Shown here: in pieces, positions 29,205 to 41,800 of the stretch
How the letters are laid out: every line of letters starts with the position of its first letter
How positions within the stretch are numbered: position 1 is the first letter of the stretch
Origin: Stentor coeruleus
Taxonomy: Eukaryota > Ciliophora > Heterotrichea > Heterotrichida > Stentoridae
DNA length: 51,905 bases
Direction of reading: 5' to 3'
Assembly (NCBI GenBank): GCA_001970955.1
Contig: MPUH01000472.1
Location: 1 to 51,905 of the forward strand
Notes under the pieces: generated by a model
Told to the model about the DNA's origin: nothing
Database searches by the model: none
Seen by the model: the letters and a program-made list of their open reading frames with translations, nothing else
Position numbers and translations under genes: made by a program

Positions 29205-30287
29205 ATGTCATTCCAAGAATCGATTCTTACAGAAATTTGTCTTTTTCTTGAAAGCCAAGAAGTTTTTATAACCCTATCAACAGTATGCAAAAATTGGTTT
29301 GAACTTCTTAACACCAACTCATTCAAGTCTTATTGGATTCGTCAATACTTCAAACTTTCATACGAACTTGATTATTCAGAACTTATCAGACTATTCAAAA
29401 ACACTAAAAAAAACAAACTTCTCAACTTCCGATCATGGAAAACAGATGCTGGGGTTAGTTCAACAGAAATCGCTAATAGGTATGAAAATATGTGGGAATA
29501 CAATGGAGCATCATATTCTACATATTATTCAACTGAAGAAATTTTGCCACTAAGAAAAAATTGTAATTGTCTAGGAATGTTTGCTGGAGGATATCAAACT
29601 AAAAAGAAGTTCCAACAAAGTTTTTATAATGATGGATATTCAGCTTTATATATGTCTGCATCATTACCTGATAGATTAAGAAGAGTATTATTTTTAGATG
29701 ATCAAAGTAAACCTTTGTTACTTGATCCATTGAGAAGAAAAATAAAATATAAGAAATATAATGATATGGATCTAACAAATACTAAAAGATTTAATAATAG
29801 TCCGCATTTGAATTATCCTAGGGAATATAGTACTCCTGTAATTAAAACAGATAATAATGCAATTGTTACAAAAATAGCTTTGGCACGACCTTATTTCTAT
29901 ACAGGACGTGTAAAGACCTTGCTTATTATTGTTAATGAATCCTTTTTAGAAACTGATTATATGAAATTCGTCCCTTATAATAACATAAATAATTTTGAAG
30001 ATGCAACTAGCATTGGATCTATAGAAAAAAGTATTAAATGCGATGATTATAAATATATAGAATATACCCCAAAAGAAGGTTTTTATCCTTTACTTTGGGT
30101 GAAGTTTGAGAATGAATTATGCAGTCATATTGAAATCCAATTGAAAAGAGCAAGACTTGTTAAAATGGCTAATATAAAACTTTATGATATTGATGATAAA
30201 AGAGAAGAATTTTCTTTAAGTTATTGTTCGCCTAATTTTGATATAACATATGTGCTGTTTATTGGGTATGAGAAAAATATAATTTAG
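29205..30287 (+). CDS. F-box-like protein, unknown C-terminal region
   Basis: 360 residues. The first ~45 residues resemble an F-box (ILTEICLFLESQEVFITLSTVCKNWFELL), the Skp1-binding helix set of SCF ubiquitin ligase receptors. The remainder is rich in Asn, Tyr and Lys, with no leucine-rich repeats, kelch or WD blades, so the substrate-binding part is unassigned. A segment near 95-120 has SYSTYYSTEEILPLRKNCNC, and the C-terminal half alternates beta-like strands, perhaps a divergent sandwich. No membrane segment. It is followed by an unknown acylated protein on the same strand, 42 nt from stop to start. Confidence 0.65.
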   Translation: MSFQESILTEICLFLESQEVFITLSTVCKNWFELLNTNSFKSYWIRQYFKLSYELDYSELIRLFKNTKKNKLLNFRSWKTDAGVSSTEIANRYENMWEYNGASYSTYYSTEEILPLRKNCNCLGMFAGGYQTKKKFQQSFYNDGYSALYMSASLPDRLRRVLFLDDQSKPLLLDPLRRKIKYKKYNDMDLTNTKRFNNSPHLNYPREYSTPVIKTDNNAIVTKIALARPYFYTGRVKTLLIIVNESFLETDYMKFVPYNNINNFEDATSIGSIEKSIKCDDYKYIEYTPKEGFYPLLWVKFENELCSHIEIQLKRARLVKMANIKLYDIDDKREEFSLSYCSPNFDITYVLFIGYEKNII

Positions 30288-30329
30288 TTTAAAGCTTTAA
30301 TTTAGGAGTTTGTTAAATTAATAGAGTTA

Positions 30330-31277
30330 ATGGGTAACTCGGATCAAGGTTGTACTTGTATGAGACCTAGAGAAAGGAATAGGAATATTGTAAACTGGAA
30401 GAATTCATATTTAGAATCCCTTAAAGAACTAGCATTTAAGGGTTTTAAGTGGGCTGAAAGTCTATATGGAATCATACTTGTATGGGACCGAAAACATGAC
30501 AGCTACTTTCAAAACTCCCCTCGTTGGCAATTTTTCCTAACCCGCACATGTTCTCAATCTGCATTAGAATATCACACAAACCCTCGTCATAAGAACATTT
30601 TCAAAGAACTCGACGAAGATTTCAAAGACTCTCGCAATCCAATAGGTGCTGTGATAATTCAATTCAGCCAAAGCTATATGTCTGAATATCACGATTTAAT
30701 CAAAGATATTATCTTAGAAAAAGATGTAAATAAAGCAACAAGTACCTTGAATAAAATCTCCAATGAAATTTCTAGTGTACTCGATATCTTATCTGATACT
30801 ACCTTTTTATTTTATGATTTTCTTGGAAAACTACTTAAAAATAAAACTTCTGAAATGAGAGGATTGCTTATAACACAGATTTTTTCTGGGGAAATTTATA
30901 GGATGATATATGATTTGACAAATTTTTTGCATAAAGATTTAGCTGATACTATTGCTAGAATTGAAATTATTAGACAAAATGAACAGATTGATGAGAAAGT
31001 TATAGTCAAACTTAGACAGATTTCTATAGTTGAAAGCCCTTATGAAAAAACCCATTATTTATTTGGGCTGAAGAATTTGATACAGTCGAAAAATCTATCA
31101 GAAACTGAAATCCATCCTTATATATGGACGCACATCCAAGAATCAAACGTTAAAGATATCTTTACACATCTAAAAATGATCGACATCTTCGCTGTTGAAC
31201 CTATGGACAGTTGTTTCAATCTTTTCCACTCCTCTTTATCATCTCTACAAATCCTTACCCAAAAGCACCCATTTTAA
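30330..31277 (+). CDS. Putatively acylated helical protein, unknown
   Basis: 315 residues. It begins MGNSDQGCTCM: Gly2 with Ser/Asn context fits N-myristoylation, and Cys8/Cys10 could be palmitoylated, suggesting membrane attachment. The rest is predicted mostly alpha-helical (for example LVWDRKHDSYFQNSPRWQFFL and the long helices around 120-235). I considered a VPS9 Rab-GEF domain but the signature residues are absent. No recognised family. The short 42-nt gap after the F-box-like gene suggests a compact promoter inside or near the 3' end of that gene. Confidence 0.68.
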   Translation: MGNSDQGCTCMRPRERNRNIVNWKNSYLESLKELAFKGFKWAESLYGIILVWDRKHDSYFQNSPRWQFFLTRTCSQSALEYHTNPRHKNIFKELDEDFKDSRNPIGAVIIQFSQSYMSEYHDLIKDIILEKDVNKATSTLNKISNEISSVLDILSDTTFLFYDFLGKLLKNKTSEMRGLLITQIFSGEIYRMIYDLTNFLHKDLADTIARIEIIRQNEQIDEKVIVKLRQISIVESPYEKTHYLFGLKNLIQSKNLSETEIHPYIWTHIQESNVKDIFTHLKMIDIFAVEPMDSCFNLFHSSLSSLQILTQKHPF

Positions 31278-31356
31278 GTTGGTAAAATAACTTAATCATA
31301 TATAAAAATCCCTCAAAAAAAAAAAAAACTTATTAAAACCATATTCAAGATTTACC

Positions 31357-32592
31357 TTAAAACTGTTTTTTCTTCTCATTAAGATTTTTAATCTCTAAAT
31401 CTACTTGCATCTGTTTAAGCTTAATCTCATCAATTTCCTTCCTAAGTTTACTAATCAACTGATCCTTTTCTACCAATACTAAACCTAACAACTCCATATC
31501 AGACCTCAGTTTATTAGAAGTTTTACTCCTTTGAAGCCCATAAGCTCTTGCAGCTCTAAGTAAATTCCTTTTTTCTTGTAATTGGAACTCAAGTTGTTCA
31601 ATATCATCTTTATCTTTTATAGCCATAGCTTCTAAATCATCAAGCATTTTTTGTGCTGAACTTGTATCATGTTTATTTTCAGGTCTATGATGATGTATAG
31701 CAAATTCTTCTTCTGCAACTTTTAAATCTTGATTAAGTTTTTCTTCAATCATAGTGTATTTCATATAATTTTCTTCTAATTCTCTAAGTTTATTTTTAAG
31801 TTCATCATTACTTCGATATCTACTTGAAGCTTTATCACATTTTTCTTTAAGTTTATTGGTTTCTAAAGTATTTTTCTTTAGAGTTGCTGATAATGTTGAG
31901 TTTTCAGTTTCGAGTTGACCTAATCTTTTTTGAACATTGACAAAGAATTCGTTTACTAGTTTTAGATTTGCTTCTGGGACAAGAATTTTATCTAAGTCAG
32001 CAATGTTGATTTCATTACTTGACTTAGCTAGTTCTTGATATTCTTCTTCGAGGTCTTTAAGTTTCTTGTTTAAGTCTTCGATTTTTTCTATTGATGATTC
32101 ATGGTCTAAAGAATTGTTTCTTAGGTTGTCAACATTTTCTTCGGTTCGGGATACTGTTTGCTGCATGTCTTCGAGTTTGCATTTTAGCTCGTTTACTTCT
32201 TGTTTCGCGTATTTGCACATACATTTCAACTTGAAGAGTTCCTCCTCGCTAGGCTCGGACCGAGCTTCTTTAGACTTTTGATCAAGTTTTTTAGTCAGTC
32301 TTGATATTTCTTCCTTAAGATCTTGCAATGTTTGCTGATATTGTTTTATAGTATTTGCCTGTACCTCAGGGTCTTCTGGTGACATAGTTTTTTCAGGACT
32401 ACTTTCAGGAGGGCTAGCAAACCCTTTAAAATTTTCCTCTTGGTCTTCATCATTTTCATGATTTTGTGGAGGATTTTCAGTTCCTTCAGGAGCTTCTTCA
32501 GCATCTTCAACAGCTTTTTCTACTTTGCCTTCATCTACTTCTTCTTCAGGATGCTCTGAAGGTTTTTCAGCAAGGTTTTCAGAGTCTGACAT
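31357..32592 (-). CDS. Acidic coiled-coil protein, unknown
   Basis: 411 residues. Residues 1-80 are an acidic Glu/Pro/Ser-rich disordered segment. From about 85 to 410 it is almost continuous coiled coil with heptad leucines (IKQYQQTLQDLKEEISRLTKKL and onward). No motor, kinase, EF-hand or membrane motif. A conserved-looking RAARAYGLQRSKTSNKLR segment sits near 355, possibly a break in the coil. It could be an axonemal, basal-body or cortical fibre protein. No orthologue is recognised. The region upstream (32701-32920) is extremely C-poor on the plus strand, fitting a minus-strand promoter. Confidence 0.75.
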   Translation of the reverse strand: MSDSENLAEKPSEHPEEEVDEGKVEKAVEDAEEAPEGTENPPQNHENDEDQEENFKGFASPPESSPEKTMSPEDPEVQANTIKQYQQTLQDLKEEISRLTKKLDQKSKEARSEPSEEELFKLKCMCKYAKQEVNELKCKLEDMQQTVSRTEENVDNLRNNSLDHESSIEKIEDLNKKLKDLEEEYQELAKSSNEINIADLDKILVPEANLKLVNEFFVNVQKRLGQLETENSTLSATLKKNTLETNKLKEKCDKASSRYRSNDELKNKLRELEENYMKYTMIEEKLNQDLKVAEEEFAIHHHRPENKHDTSSAQKMLDDLEAMAIKDKDDIEQLEFQLQEKRNLLRAARAYGLQRSKTSNKLRSDMELLGLVLVEKDQLISKLRKEIDEIKLKQMQVDLEIKNLNEKKKQF

Positions 32593-33857
32593 TATTTAAT
32601 TTAATCCAATCGTTATTTAATTTTTAAAATTTATGATAGATTAAGATATAGTGATTTATAGAAGAATTAACTTATAAAATATATGATTAGGATTGTTTTC
32701 ATAGTATTTAGAATAAGGATTTTATCATATGGATATAGATGAGGATAATAATATTTTTGAAAGAAAATATAATGGAAGATAGTATTTTTTTGATTGAATT
32801 TTTGTATTGAAAAAAGATTTTTAGGAGTTTGATTTATTGTAGGAAATGGATTGAATTTAGTTAGTTGATTGAGGATTGAAAATAGGGATTTATAAGAAGA
32901 ATATTGTGGTAGTATATATGATATTANATTGCTAATTTTTATAAGTTTTTATGTGATATTATGTTTTTATTAATTATTAAATTCACCTTTTAATTATGGA
33001 ATTTAGTTGGGGTTATAAATAAAATAGATTTACAGATATTCATGAATAAGTTGTGTTGAGTACTCTATAATAATTTATGGAACGATTAAATTGTATATGT
33101 TATAATATTATTTTGCACTTTATTTCAAAACCTAAGCCCTAATATGTTTATAAAAAGCTATATTTCTATAAACGAACAATTTTCTATCAAACCTACTAAA
33201 GCCAATCTTCAATTCTAAACTTTCAATACTATGTCTTAATATCTATTTCCCATATAAAACCTTATCAAAAAATATCTTTAAAAACCATAACAAAATATTA
33301 TTCATACTTTTCAAAATAAATCCTAATCAAAACCTTAATATTACAATCTATCTTTTCTTCTCACATAAAGAACCAGAAAACCGGTGGAAAATAAAAATAA
33401 TCATTTCTATATATATTATAATTACATATTCATATATAAAGTATATATTAAAAAATTGATATTTATGATTTCTTAAGTAATTTCTATATGTATAATTATT
33501 ACATATATTATTATGACATATAATATTCAGCATAATAACTTATCAAATACAAAAGAGTAATTTTCCAGGCTCGAATCCAGCTATATAAGTACTTTTTAAT
33601 TATATCTTTTGACCTCAAAGCCAAGCCAGTGAAAACTTGTAAACTAATCCAACACTGGTTCGATATTTCTCCTAACCAATTCCTAAAATTATATTTATCT
33701 TCTTAGTTACTTTATCAGAATCTGAAATCGGTTAATTAAATGAATTTCGCTTAGTTCCTTTAAAATTACTAAAAATAATCAACACCCTCCCGGTCTTTTA
33801 ACCGCATAAACAAACATCCTCCAGCCTACTCCAACAAAAATCCAAAACCTTTACATC
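32593..33857. other. Intergenic region with two opposite skews
   Basis: Positions 32701-32920 have 48 G and 1 C on the plus strand, as expected upstream of a minus-strand gene. Positions 33121-33360 instead have 48 C and 6 G, the pattern otherwise seen before plus-strand starts, yet no plus-strand gene follows. Positions 33560-33840 are locally less AT-rich and include a 7-bp hairpin (33625-33631 with 33653-33659). N at 32927. An unrecognised plus-strand non-coding transcript is possible. Confidence 0.45.
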
Positions 33858-34634
33858 TTAATAATAATCTAACGACGGGGTGAACCCTTCAGCAGTCTGC
33901 GAAGGGGACTTAATCAAAAACCTTTGTTTCTTAACAATCGACGTATCTGAAGGACTATAAATATTCCTCGTACTTTTTCTCCTTTCAACCTCACTCATCC
34001 TTACTCTCAATTCCTCCAAACTTCTCATATTTTCTTTACTTTCTTCCTTTGCCGCTTCAATTTTTTTCCTAATCTCAAAATTCTCAGCTTCAAGTTCTGA
34101 TATTTTTTTCTTATACTCTCTATGAACATGTCCTTCAATTTCCTCTTTCAATTTTATAAGTTTGCTTTTTATCTCACCATTATAACCTGTCTGTTGGTCT
34201 ATAAATTCAACACGTTTTTTAGGTGTTGCGCTTTTATTACGATCTGAAGTTTTGTTTATTGGAGTTTTAGTTTTCATATCTTGTTTTGACATAGACCGAT
34301 TTCTTGATGCAAAAGTTGAATAATTATTATTGGTTTTGATTTTACTTTGGCTTATTGTGTTAAAAAGATTTTTTAGGTTGTTCATAGCTTTAGTGTATTC
34401 ATTACGTAAGTTTTCAAGTTTTGTTGTTGGTTCGGTGCTAAATTTTAACATTGAAGTGCATTTGTCTATGAGGTTTAGGACACCTTCTTTGAGGATACTA
34501 ATCGCGTTTAGTAAACGGGATATGTTTGAGGATTTGGTATTGGAGGATGAGATTTGGGCAAGGAGGTTACTTAGGCCATCAGCTTCTTTTTGTAAAACTT
34601 TGATCCAGTTGGTGACTTCGTTTTGCCAATTCAT
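33858..34634 (-). CDS. Helical/coiled-coil protein, unknown
   Basis: 258 residues. Residues ~1-95 form amphipathic helices with regularly placed leucines (WIKVLQKEADGLSNLLAQI). Residues ~105-145 are a basic, Ser/Thr/Lys-rich linker likely disordered (NRSMSKQDMKTKTP). Residues ~155-220 are a coiled coil (KLKEEIEGHVHREYKKKISEL and onward). The C terminus is Ser-rich with basic residues. A microtubule- or cytoskeleton-associated role would suit the basic linker plus coil, but no family is recognised. ATG at 34632-34634. Confidence 0.7.
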   Translation of the reverse strand: MNWQNEVTNWIKVLQKEADGLSNLLAQISSSNTKSSNISRLLNAISILKEGVLNLIDKCTSMLKFSTEPTTKLENLRNEYTKAMNNLKNLFNTISQSKIKTNNNYSTFASRNRSMSKQDMKTKTPINKTSDRNKSATPKKRVEFIDQQTGYNGEIKSKLIKLKEEIEGHVHREYKKKISELEAENFEIRKKIEAAKEESKENMRSLEELRVRMSEVERRKSTRNIYSPSDTSIVKKQRFLIKSPSQTAEGFTPSLDYY

Positions 34635-35855
34635 TTTTTTTGTTTATTTTTTTGAGGATTTTTTCATCAGGAAAAGAAAATTTGCTTTTTGATATTGGAT
34701 TATTGATGATTTATGATAAGAATTAGTAGTTTGGAAAATAGATTGTTTAAGATTTTGTGAGTATAAAAAAATATTGAATGTAGTAATTAATCATTAAAGT
34801 AATCAGCAGGTTAAAGTTATATAGCTTTGAAATCTTTTTTTATTATGGAGAAATTATATAAAATGATTTGATTTTCTTATTAAATTATATTAAACTTTCA
34901 TTGTATCAAAAAAATATCTCTCTATTTCTTATTAGTCAGATAATTTTGATACTTAAATTATATATGTAAATATAACTTCTGATTTAAAATACTTTGAATA
35001 TAAATCAAAATATAACTTGTATAATTTATATAATCATATAACAAAAACCTCTATGAAGAAATATTATTTATTATGAATTACTATACTTTGCATTCATATT
35101 CTTTACAATTTATTCTTGTATAATGCTTCCCTTGAAAAATAAACACCACCTATCATGTAAAATTCAAATGGACTTTGAAAAATCATTGCTAAAAATAAAT
35201 TGATATTCATTTCATATTAAAAAAATCCTTACTAGCTTAAACTGATATCTTTGTGTTTATATTAAACTATAAAAAATTATTTAAAACATCTAAAAAAATA
35301 GATTCAATTATTGCTTAAAGCAAGGTATTCTATACTTTAAAACTATATATAGCATACATAATATATAACTATATAATAAATACTTTGATATGAATATAGA
35401 AATCTTATTCAGATAATATCAGTATAAAACGTAGCATAGCTTTTAAACAAAGGATTAACTGTTGAATCTATTAACACAAAAATTACCTAATAAATTTATA
35501 TACTAAAAAATTAATCACTTCTATAAAATCCTTCATTTCACCCCACTTTTTATTTCAAAAATTCATTCAATAATCAACCCATTATCATCCACAATAATAA
35601 CCCACCCATCCTTTTCTTTTCCAAACCCTATCTTAAAAACACCCAAAAATCTAATTATCAATCCTCATACAATTTCCAATTTCTCCAACATCCTACTACA
35701 AAATCATCATTCAAAATCCAAATCCAAACCTAATTAAACCCTTGCAAAATTCCATCATCTTATCCCACACTTCCACATCTTCTCATTAAAAAATAATCTA
35801 AACCCAAAGCTTATTTCTAAAGCCGAGTAATTTCAATAATAAAATAAACTATATA
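34635..35855. promoter_or_regulatory. Divergent intergenic region upstream of BEACH gene
   Basis: About 1.2 kb, AT-rich. The first ~130 nt are G-rich on the plus strand (minus-gene promoter side). Positions 35521-35820 carry 90 C and only 2 G just before the BEACH ATG. The centre is nearly pure A/T. No ORF or RNA gene was recognised. Confidence 0.5.
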
Positions 35856-38800
35856 ATGGAGAAAAGCCACGAAGATAAAACAATTTTCAGAAAAAAACCT
35901 TCTCGTTTTGCAGACTCATACGTTAACACCCTCTGGGAGTCATCAAAAAGGATCCTAGACCTTGGGAGTAGTACCGAGATTCGTAGATCCTCAAACCTAT
36001 CTTCAGTCAAAGATTCCCGAGTCCTAAATCCTCTTCTAGCTTCAGTGACCAAGTCTTTACAAAAATCTATGGAAAACTATATAAACCCAGACGACTTCAT
36101 CCTTTCATTACCTCCACTTCTCAAACTAATGCAACACCTTATCTCTGTTCTTAAAGGCCGCATAGAAAAACAAGATATCGACACTTTGCTTACACTTCTA
36201 ACATTCACTGGATCTCAATCAACTGAAAACCTTGGGGCTAAAATCTCAGCTTTGATGACAATAATCGACACAATCGTCCTTTCTATATACTATTTAGGTG
36301 AGACAAAAGAAGTCCTTTCGCATATTTATGTTAAATTTATCAAATTCATAGGGATTATATGTGCTTTACCCTTTAGGAACCTTTTACGTTTCTCTTTGGG
36401 TACACACGAGTCTGACCTTAAAGAAGCTAATTATGAGAAAATCCATTTTTTCGAATATGTCCTTGTTGTCGTCCTTTCGATATGTAAATATCATAAAATA
36501 TCAACGGATATGTCGATTTTAGCTGAGTTTTTTGAAGAAATTTCTTCGTTTATTTTGACATGTAACGACTTTTCAGCTTTGAATGTATCTCAGAGCTATT
36601 TTGTTATAAACAACTTTACTTTGTCATTGAGTATTTTGTATTATGGGAAAACTAATGGGGATATGGCTGGGTGTCCTTTTGAAATCACTGAGAATTTTAA
36701 GAGTTTGTTTATTGAGAGTATAAAAATGCTTATAAAAATACACCCTTTTGATAGTAATTTTGATGAGAGTTTTGAAGCGGAAATGAACCCATTAGCTAAA
36801 CTGTTTAATTTAGCGTATCAGTTGTTTTTACCTTCAAAGATTAAAAAAAATGAACAAATTAATGGGATTGTTGTTGTTTTGTTTCAGATTATATTACAGG
36901 AAAGTGAAGAGATTGAGAAAAGACCTGATGGGCATTGGGCTAAGAATAAACTAAGACTTTATGTTATGGAGTTTTTAGGGAAGTTTTTTTTTGATGGGAG
37001 TGAGAAGAATAGAATTGATAAAGATTTGGGAATTGAACATTTGGTTATGAATGCGAATTTAATGACAACATTAGAACCACCGTTAATGAAAAAATGGAAA
37101 AACCTCTTTGGTGAAATGAAAGCTAAAACCAGTCAAAAAAGAGTTAATGAAGCAATTCTTCAAACTTTCGAATCATCATGCAACTCTCTTGATTTTCTAA
37201 AATTCATCAATGAATGGCTTGTTGAACTTAGCAACACTGGAATGAAAATCTTAGAACTTTTTATTAAAGCTGGTATAGTAGAAAAACTTATCCAAGCTTT
37301 AGCATATGATACTTCTTCATATAAAGATCAAATATTCGTTATTATCAGTTTCTGTCTTAATTATACTTTTGTTCCAAATACAGAAGATATTTTAAATACA
37401 ATCCTTGAAAAAATCATTTGTAAAGAAAATATGAGGGAATATTGCGAGTTGTTTTTAAGTAAATTGTTGCAGTTACATGAAAATAACATTTTCAAGATTT
37501 TCATTGGATTTTTCAGTAGAGAAAATGATTTTATGGTATTTGAAACTTTGATAAATGCGCTTTTAAAAAGCTTGCAAGATAAGAATTCTTTAAAAGTGTT
37601 GAGGAAATTATTGCCTAGTAATGGACTTTTTATCGCTTTAGAGAAAAAGCTAAGTGGGTGTTGTAAGAATAATAAAAAATATACTGTTTATTATTGGAAA
37701 AAAAGTTTTCAGTGTTTAGAAGCTTTTATTAATACAGATGAGTTAGACTATACAACTTGTACGATGAATTTTTTTAATTTAGTCAAAGCTTTTAGGATTG
37801 AAGAAATGGAACCATATCGTTTATCTATAATAAGATCTACAATAAAATATCTTAAACACATAGTCATAAACAAAAATTACACGCAAATAAAAACCCCAGT
37901 TGGTATTCCTCTTTTATTAGAATATTTTTCATACCCAGAACTCGCTGGTATTGAAAAATTCCGCATTAAATTCGAAAACATGCTAAAAATCAGTAACAAC
38001 TTCAATAATGCTGTAAAATTCGGACTTACTAGTATCCTTCTTCACAACTACGATAAAGAAAACTCTTCAATTTTATGGCGAAATAGGGAAAAAATGATAT
38101 CAAATGCTATCGAATGCAAATTTACATACACAGAGCTTGCTGAGTTGCTAAAAAAAATCCAAACCTTAAAAAACCCTAGAGAAAAACTGTCTTTATTAGG
38201 GATTTTATTTGATTCTCTTATAAGAAATGATTTAAACTCAGGGATTTGTAGTCATTTTTATTTTGGTTATGATAACTTTTTAGCTTTAGATTGTTCGAAT
38301 GAGAAAGCTAGGATAAATTTAGTTAATGAATTTGCGTGTGCTGTTTGGTTTTATCCTGAAGGTAGGAACAATTGTAGTTTTTTTATTTTGCAAGGTAACC
38401 CTGAGTCGATTATTGTGAAAATTGTTAATGGGGATGTGGGTGTAGAGATTGGTAATACATGTTTTTATTCTAAGAACCATGTATTGCAGAACAGTTGGAA
38501 TTTATTAGTGCTAAATTTCAAAAACACAAAAGTTGCTAAGGTCCTTACATTGAAAAAACTTACAATTTCTCTTAATGGCATCAAAACTAAAATACGTGAA
38601 AACTCTTTAAAAATCCTTAAAAAATACGCAATCATCAAACTTATCTTCAGTTCCCAATCTGAAAGCCCAAGAAGCTATATAGGTAAAATCGCTTGGTTCG
38701 ACCTTTTTTCTCGTTGGCTTACTAATACTCATATTATATTTATTAAAAACCTTACTGAAGCTTATTCAATAACAAGTATTCCTTATACAATCAAGCAAAA

Positions 38801-41800
38801 TGATTTAAAAACTTTTCAAGAACTTAAAGAAACCCTTTTGATGAACTGTAGTAGTGATTCTGTTTATAATCTTACAAATATTTCTCCTAATATTTCTTGT
38901 GATATTTTTGGGGGAACTAGTGTTTTTTATGTTATACAAGCTTATAATCCTACTAGGTTTATTATTGAATTGTTTGAAATGTGTATGGATAATGAAGATA
39001 CTTTGATTAAAGCTTATGAGATTGTGTTGAGGATTATATTGAGTATAGAAAAAATACCGACAATTTGTGAACAGTTTTTTCAGGTGTTATCGTGTGTTGT
39101 CAGAAATTCGGAGATTAATGAGAGGATTAATGAGATTTTGGTTATGATTTTAAGTAAAATCCCGAATGAAGAGTTTAAGAAGATGGTTTATGATAGTTAT
39201 TTGTATAGAATTTCGTTGAGGCCGTTTAAGAATAAATACCTGTGTACCATAGTAAAACTATATAAAGACCTTTTCCCATTAAGCCGTGAAAACCTTTACA
39301 AGTTCACCCAACTTTTAGCCTGTTGTGAAAAACCTCAGCTAGAAAAATATCTCAAAGACTATATAGGTGAAGATACCGAAAACAAAAAAACAGAATTCAT
39401 AGCCTACGTGTTAATTTCTCTAATAAACAAAGAAGATGAAGACATAATTGAAGGTATTTTAAAAACAATCGACACTTTTCCAGCTAATTTTGGTAACTTC
39501 ACCCCTATATCAACAGTTTTATTGCATATATTAGAAATGCCTTTTAGACCTGAAATTCAGATTTTGACTTTAAAATGTTTATGTTTAAAAGATTGCGATG
39601 ATATAAATCAGCAAAAAATTATGAGTAATTTAGTTGATGAAGCACTTAAACGAGAGCTTAATGAAAAGACAATTGAGTTTTTACTTAGTAGTGGACTTGA
39701 GAACAATAAATACAATCGGTATATAAGATCACAGTTTGTTACAAGTGTAATAATCAGATTACCATATATTGCTAATGTAGGGATTTTTGATATGGTTTCT
39801 ACTGTTATAAAAAATTATCTGAATAACTTCAAGAAATATTTAAAGGAAAATAAAATTTGTGAAATCTGGCCAAAAGACTTCCAAATAGGTTTTTACTCTG
39901 AAGAATTCAAAAACTTTGCTTTGAGTGTTATAAAAATTGCTAAGGAAAATAATATTTCAATATCAAACAATCATGCTTATGTTATAGAAACTGATTCACC
40001 GATTTACATATGCGATCTTGGGTCAACTATTGAAATCGAAGAACCTGGGGCTAAAACTCCTCATGCAAAAAAATGTGAAGTAAAAGAAGATTTCCGGTTA
40101 ATAAGTACATATCAAAAAGAACGTGCAGCATCTTTAGATAAACTTGTCCCAAAACAAAACAAAGACAAAATCCCAGCCCGAGGTCTAGACTCTGAAAGTA
40201 TTTATTTCTATAAAACTCTTTCACAAAGAAACACCCCAAATATCTCAGAATTAACAAATTATTCAGAAAATTTCAAAAAAATATTTTTAGAACTTACAGA
40301 AAACTCATGGTTAATAGGACTTTATGAATTAGAAGCACGTGAAAATTATAAACTTCAACTTGTTTATAATAAATATTTAAACGGTTTATACTGTACAAAA
40401 TATGTTATTGATAATAATGCATGTCCAACAAAAATAAGACAAGTTTATGATAAATATTATAGATGGGCACTGTTGAAATCAGATTTGCCTGATAAAAAAA
40501 AGATAGGCAAAGTTTTTAAAATGTCAACAAAAGACCAGGAATCGTATGAAAGTTTTATAAGCTTTTCAACTAGTGCGTATACAAAATTCAATGATAAAAG
40601 CTTATGTAAAGGGTCTTTGGAACTTATAAAAGTACAAGGGAGTTATTATGGGGACTATGAAATAACAGACACTTTTATGGAAGTTAAGTTCTCTGGAGGT
40701 ATTAAACCTTTAGGCTTACACCCATGTAGTGCACTTAAATATACAGAAAAACCTAAATACGCTTGGTATATATGGTACCCTTCTGAAATAGCTGAGATTA
40801 TTGAAAGGAGGTTTATTCATAAACATACAGCTATTGAAATTGTTTTGAATTCAGGGAAATCTTTTTTTTTGAACTTTTTTGAAAGTGCGCATAAGGAATG
40901 TGTTGTGGCTAAACTGAAAAACTGGGGAATTTCAAAGCATTTTGCCAAGAGCGCTGTTGGGAATTTAGAAATTTTGACTAATGACTGGAAGAGAGGGAAA
41001 ATGACAAACTTTGAGTATTTGATGCTGATTAATAGGCTTGCTGGAAGGTCTATGCATGATTTAAGCCAATACCCAATTTTCCCTTGGGTGCTTTGCGATT
41101 ATTCAAGTGAAGTGTTGAAATTTGATGAACCAGAAAAAGTTTTTAGGAATATGGATAGGCCAATTGGGGCACAGACTAAAGAAATGCGTAACGAAGCTGA
41201 AAGAAAATTTAAAATGTGGTCAGATTCTGGACTTCAACCATTTCATTTCGGTTCACACTACTCGAATTCTGGAATAATAACTCATTTCTTATTAAGAATT
41301 GAACCATATACAACTCAAGCCAAAATCCTCCAAGGGGGTTGTTTTGATGTTGCAGATAGGCTTTTTTACTCTTTTGAATTAGCATGGAAATCCTGTTTAT
41401 CTATGAATGGTGACGTAAAAGAACTAATCCCTGAATTATTTTATCTTCCATTTACCCTTGATAGTTATTCAAATCAAACTTTTGGATGTACACAAAGTAA
41501 AAAAACTATAACTCATGTTGAATATCCAAAATGGGCAACTTCTAATTGGGATTTTCTTAAAAAGCATCGACTAGTTCTTGAATCCCCACAAATTTCTTCA
41601 GAACTGAATCAATGGATTGATTTAATATTTGGTTACAAACAATTCGGAATACAAGCAAAAGAAGCTTTAAATATTTTCTCTGAAACCACATATGAAGAAT
41701 CATTCCATCGAATCCTCCAAATGAACCCTAAAGATTTTGATGGTCTCGTAGAACAAGCTTATCATTTCGGACAAGTCCCAATCCAAATTTTCAATAAAAA

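Noticed and set aside
30330..31277. VPS9 Rab-GEF domain in the acylated helical protein.
   Set aside because: The conserved Asp, Tyr and Thr signature positions of VPS9 are not present.
33565..33580. GGCTCGAATCC resembling a tRNA T arm.
   Set aside because: No 5-bp T stem and no acceptor or D arm can be paired on either strand.
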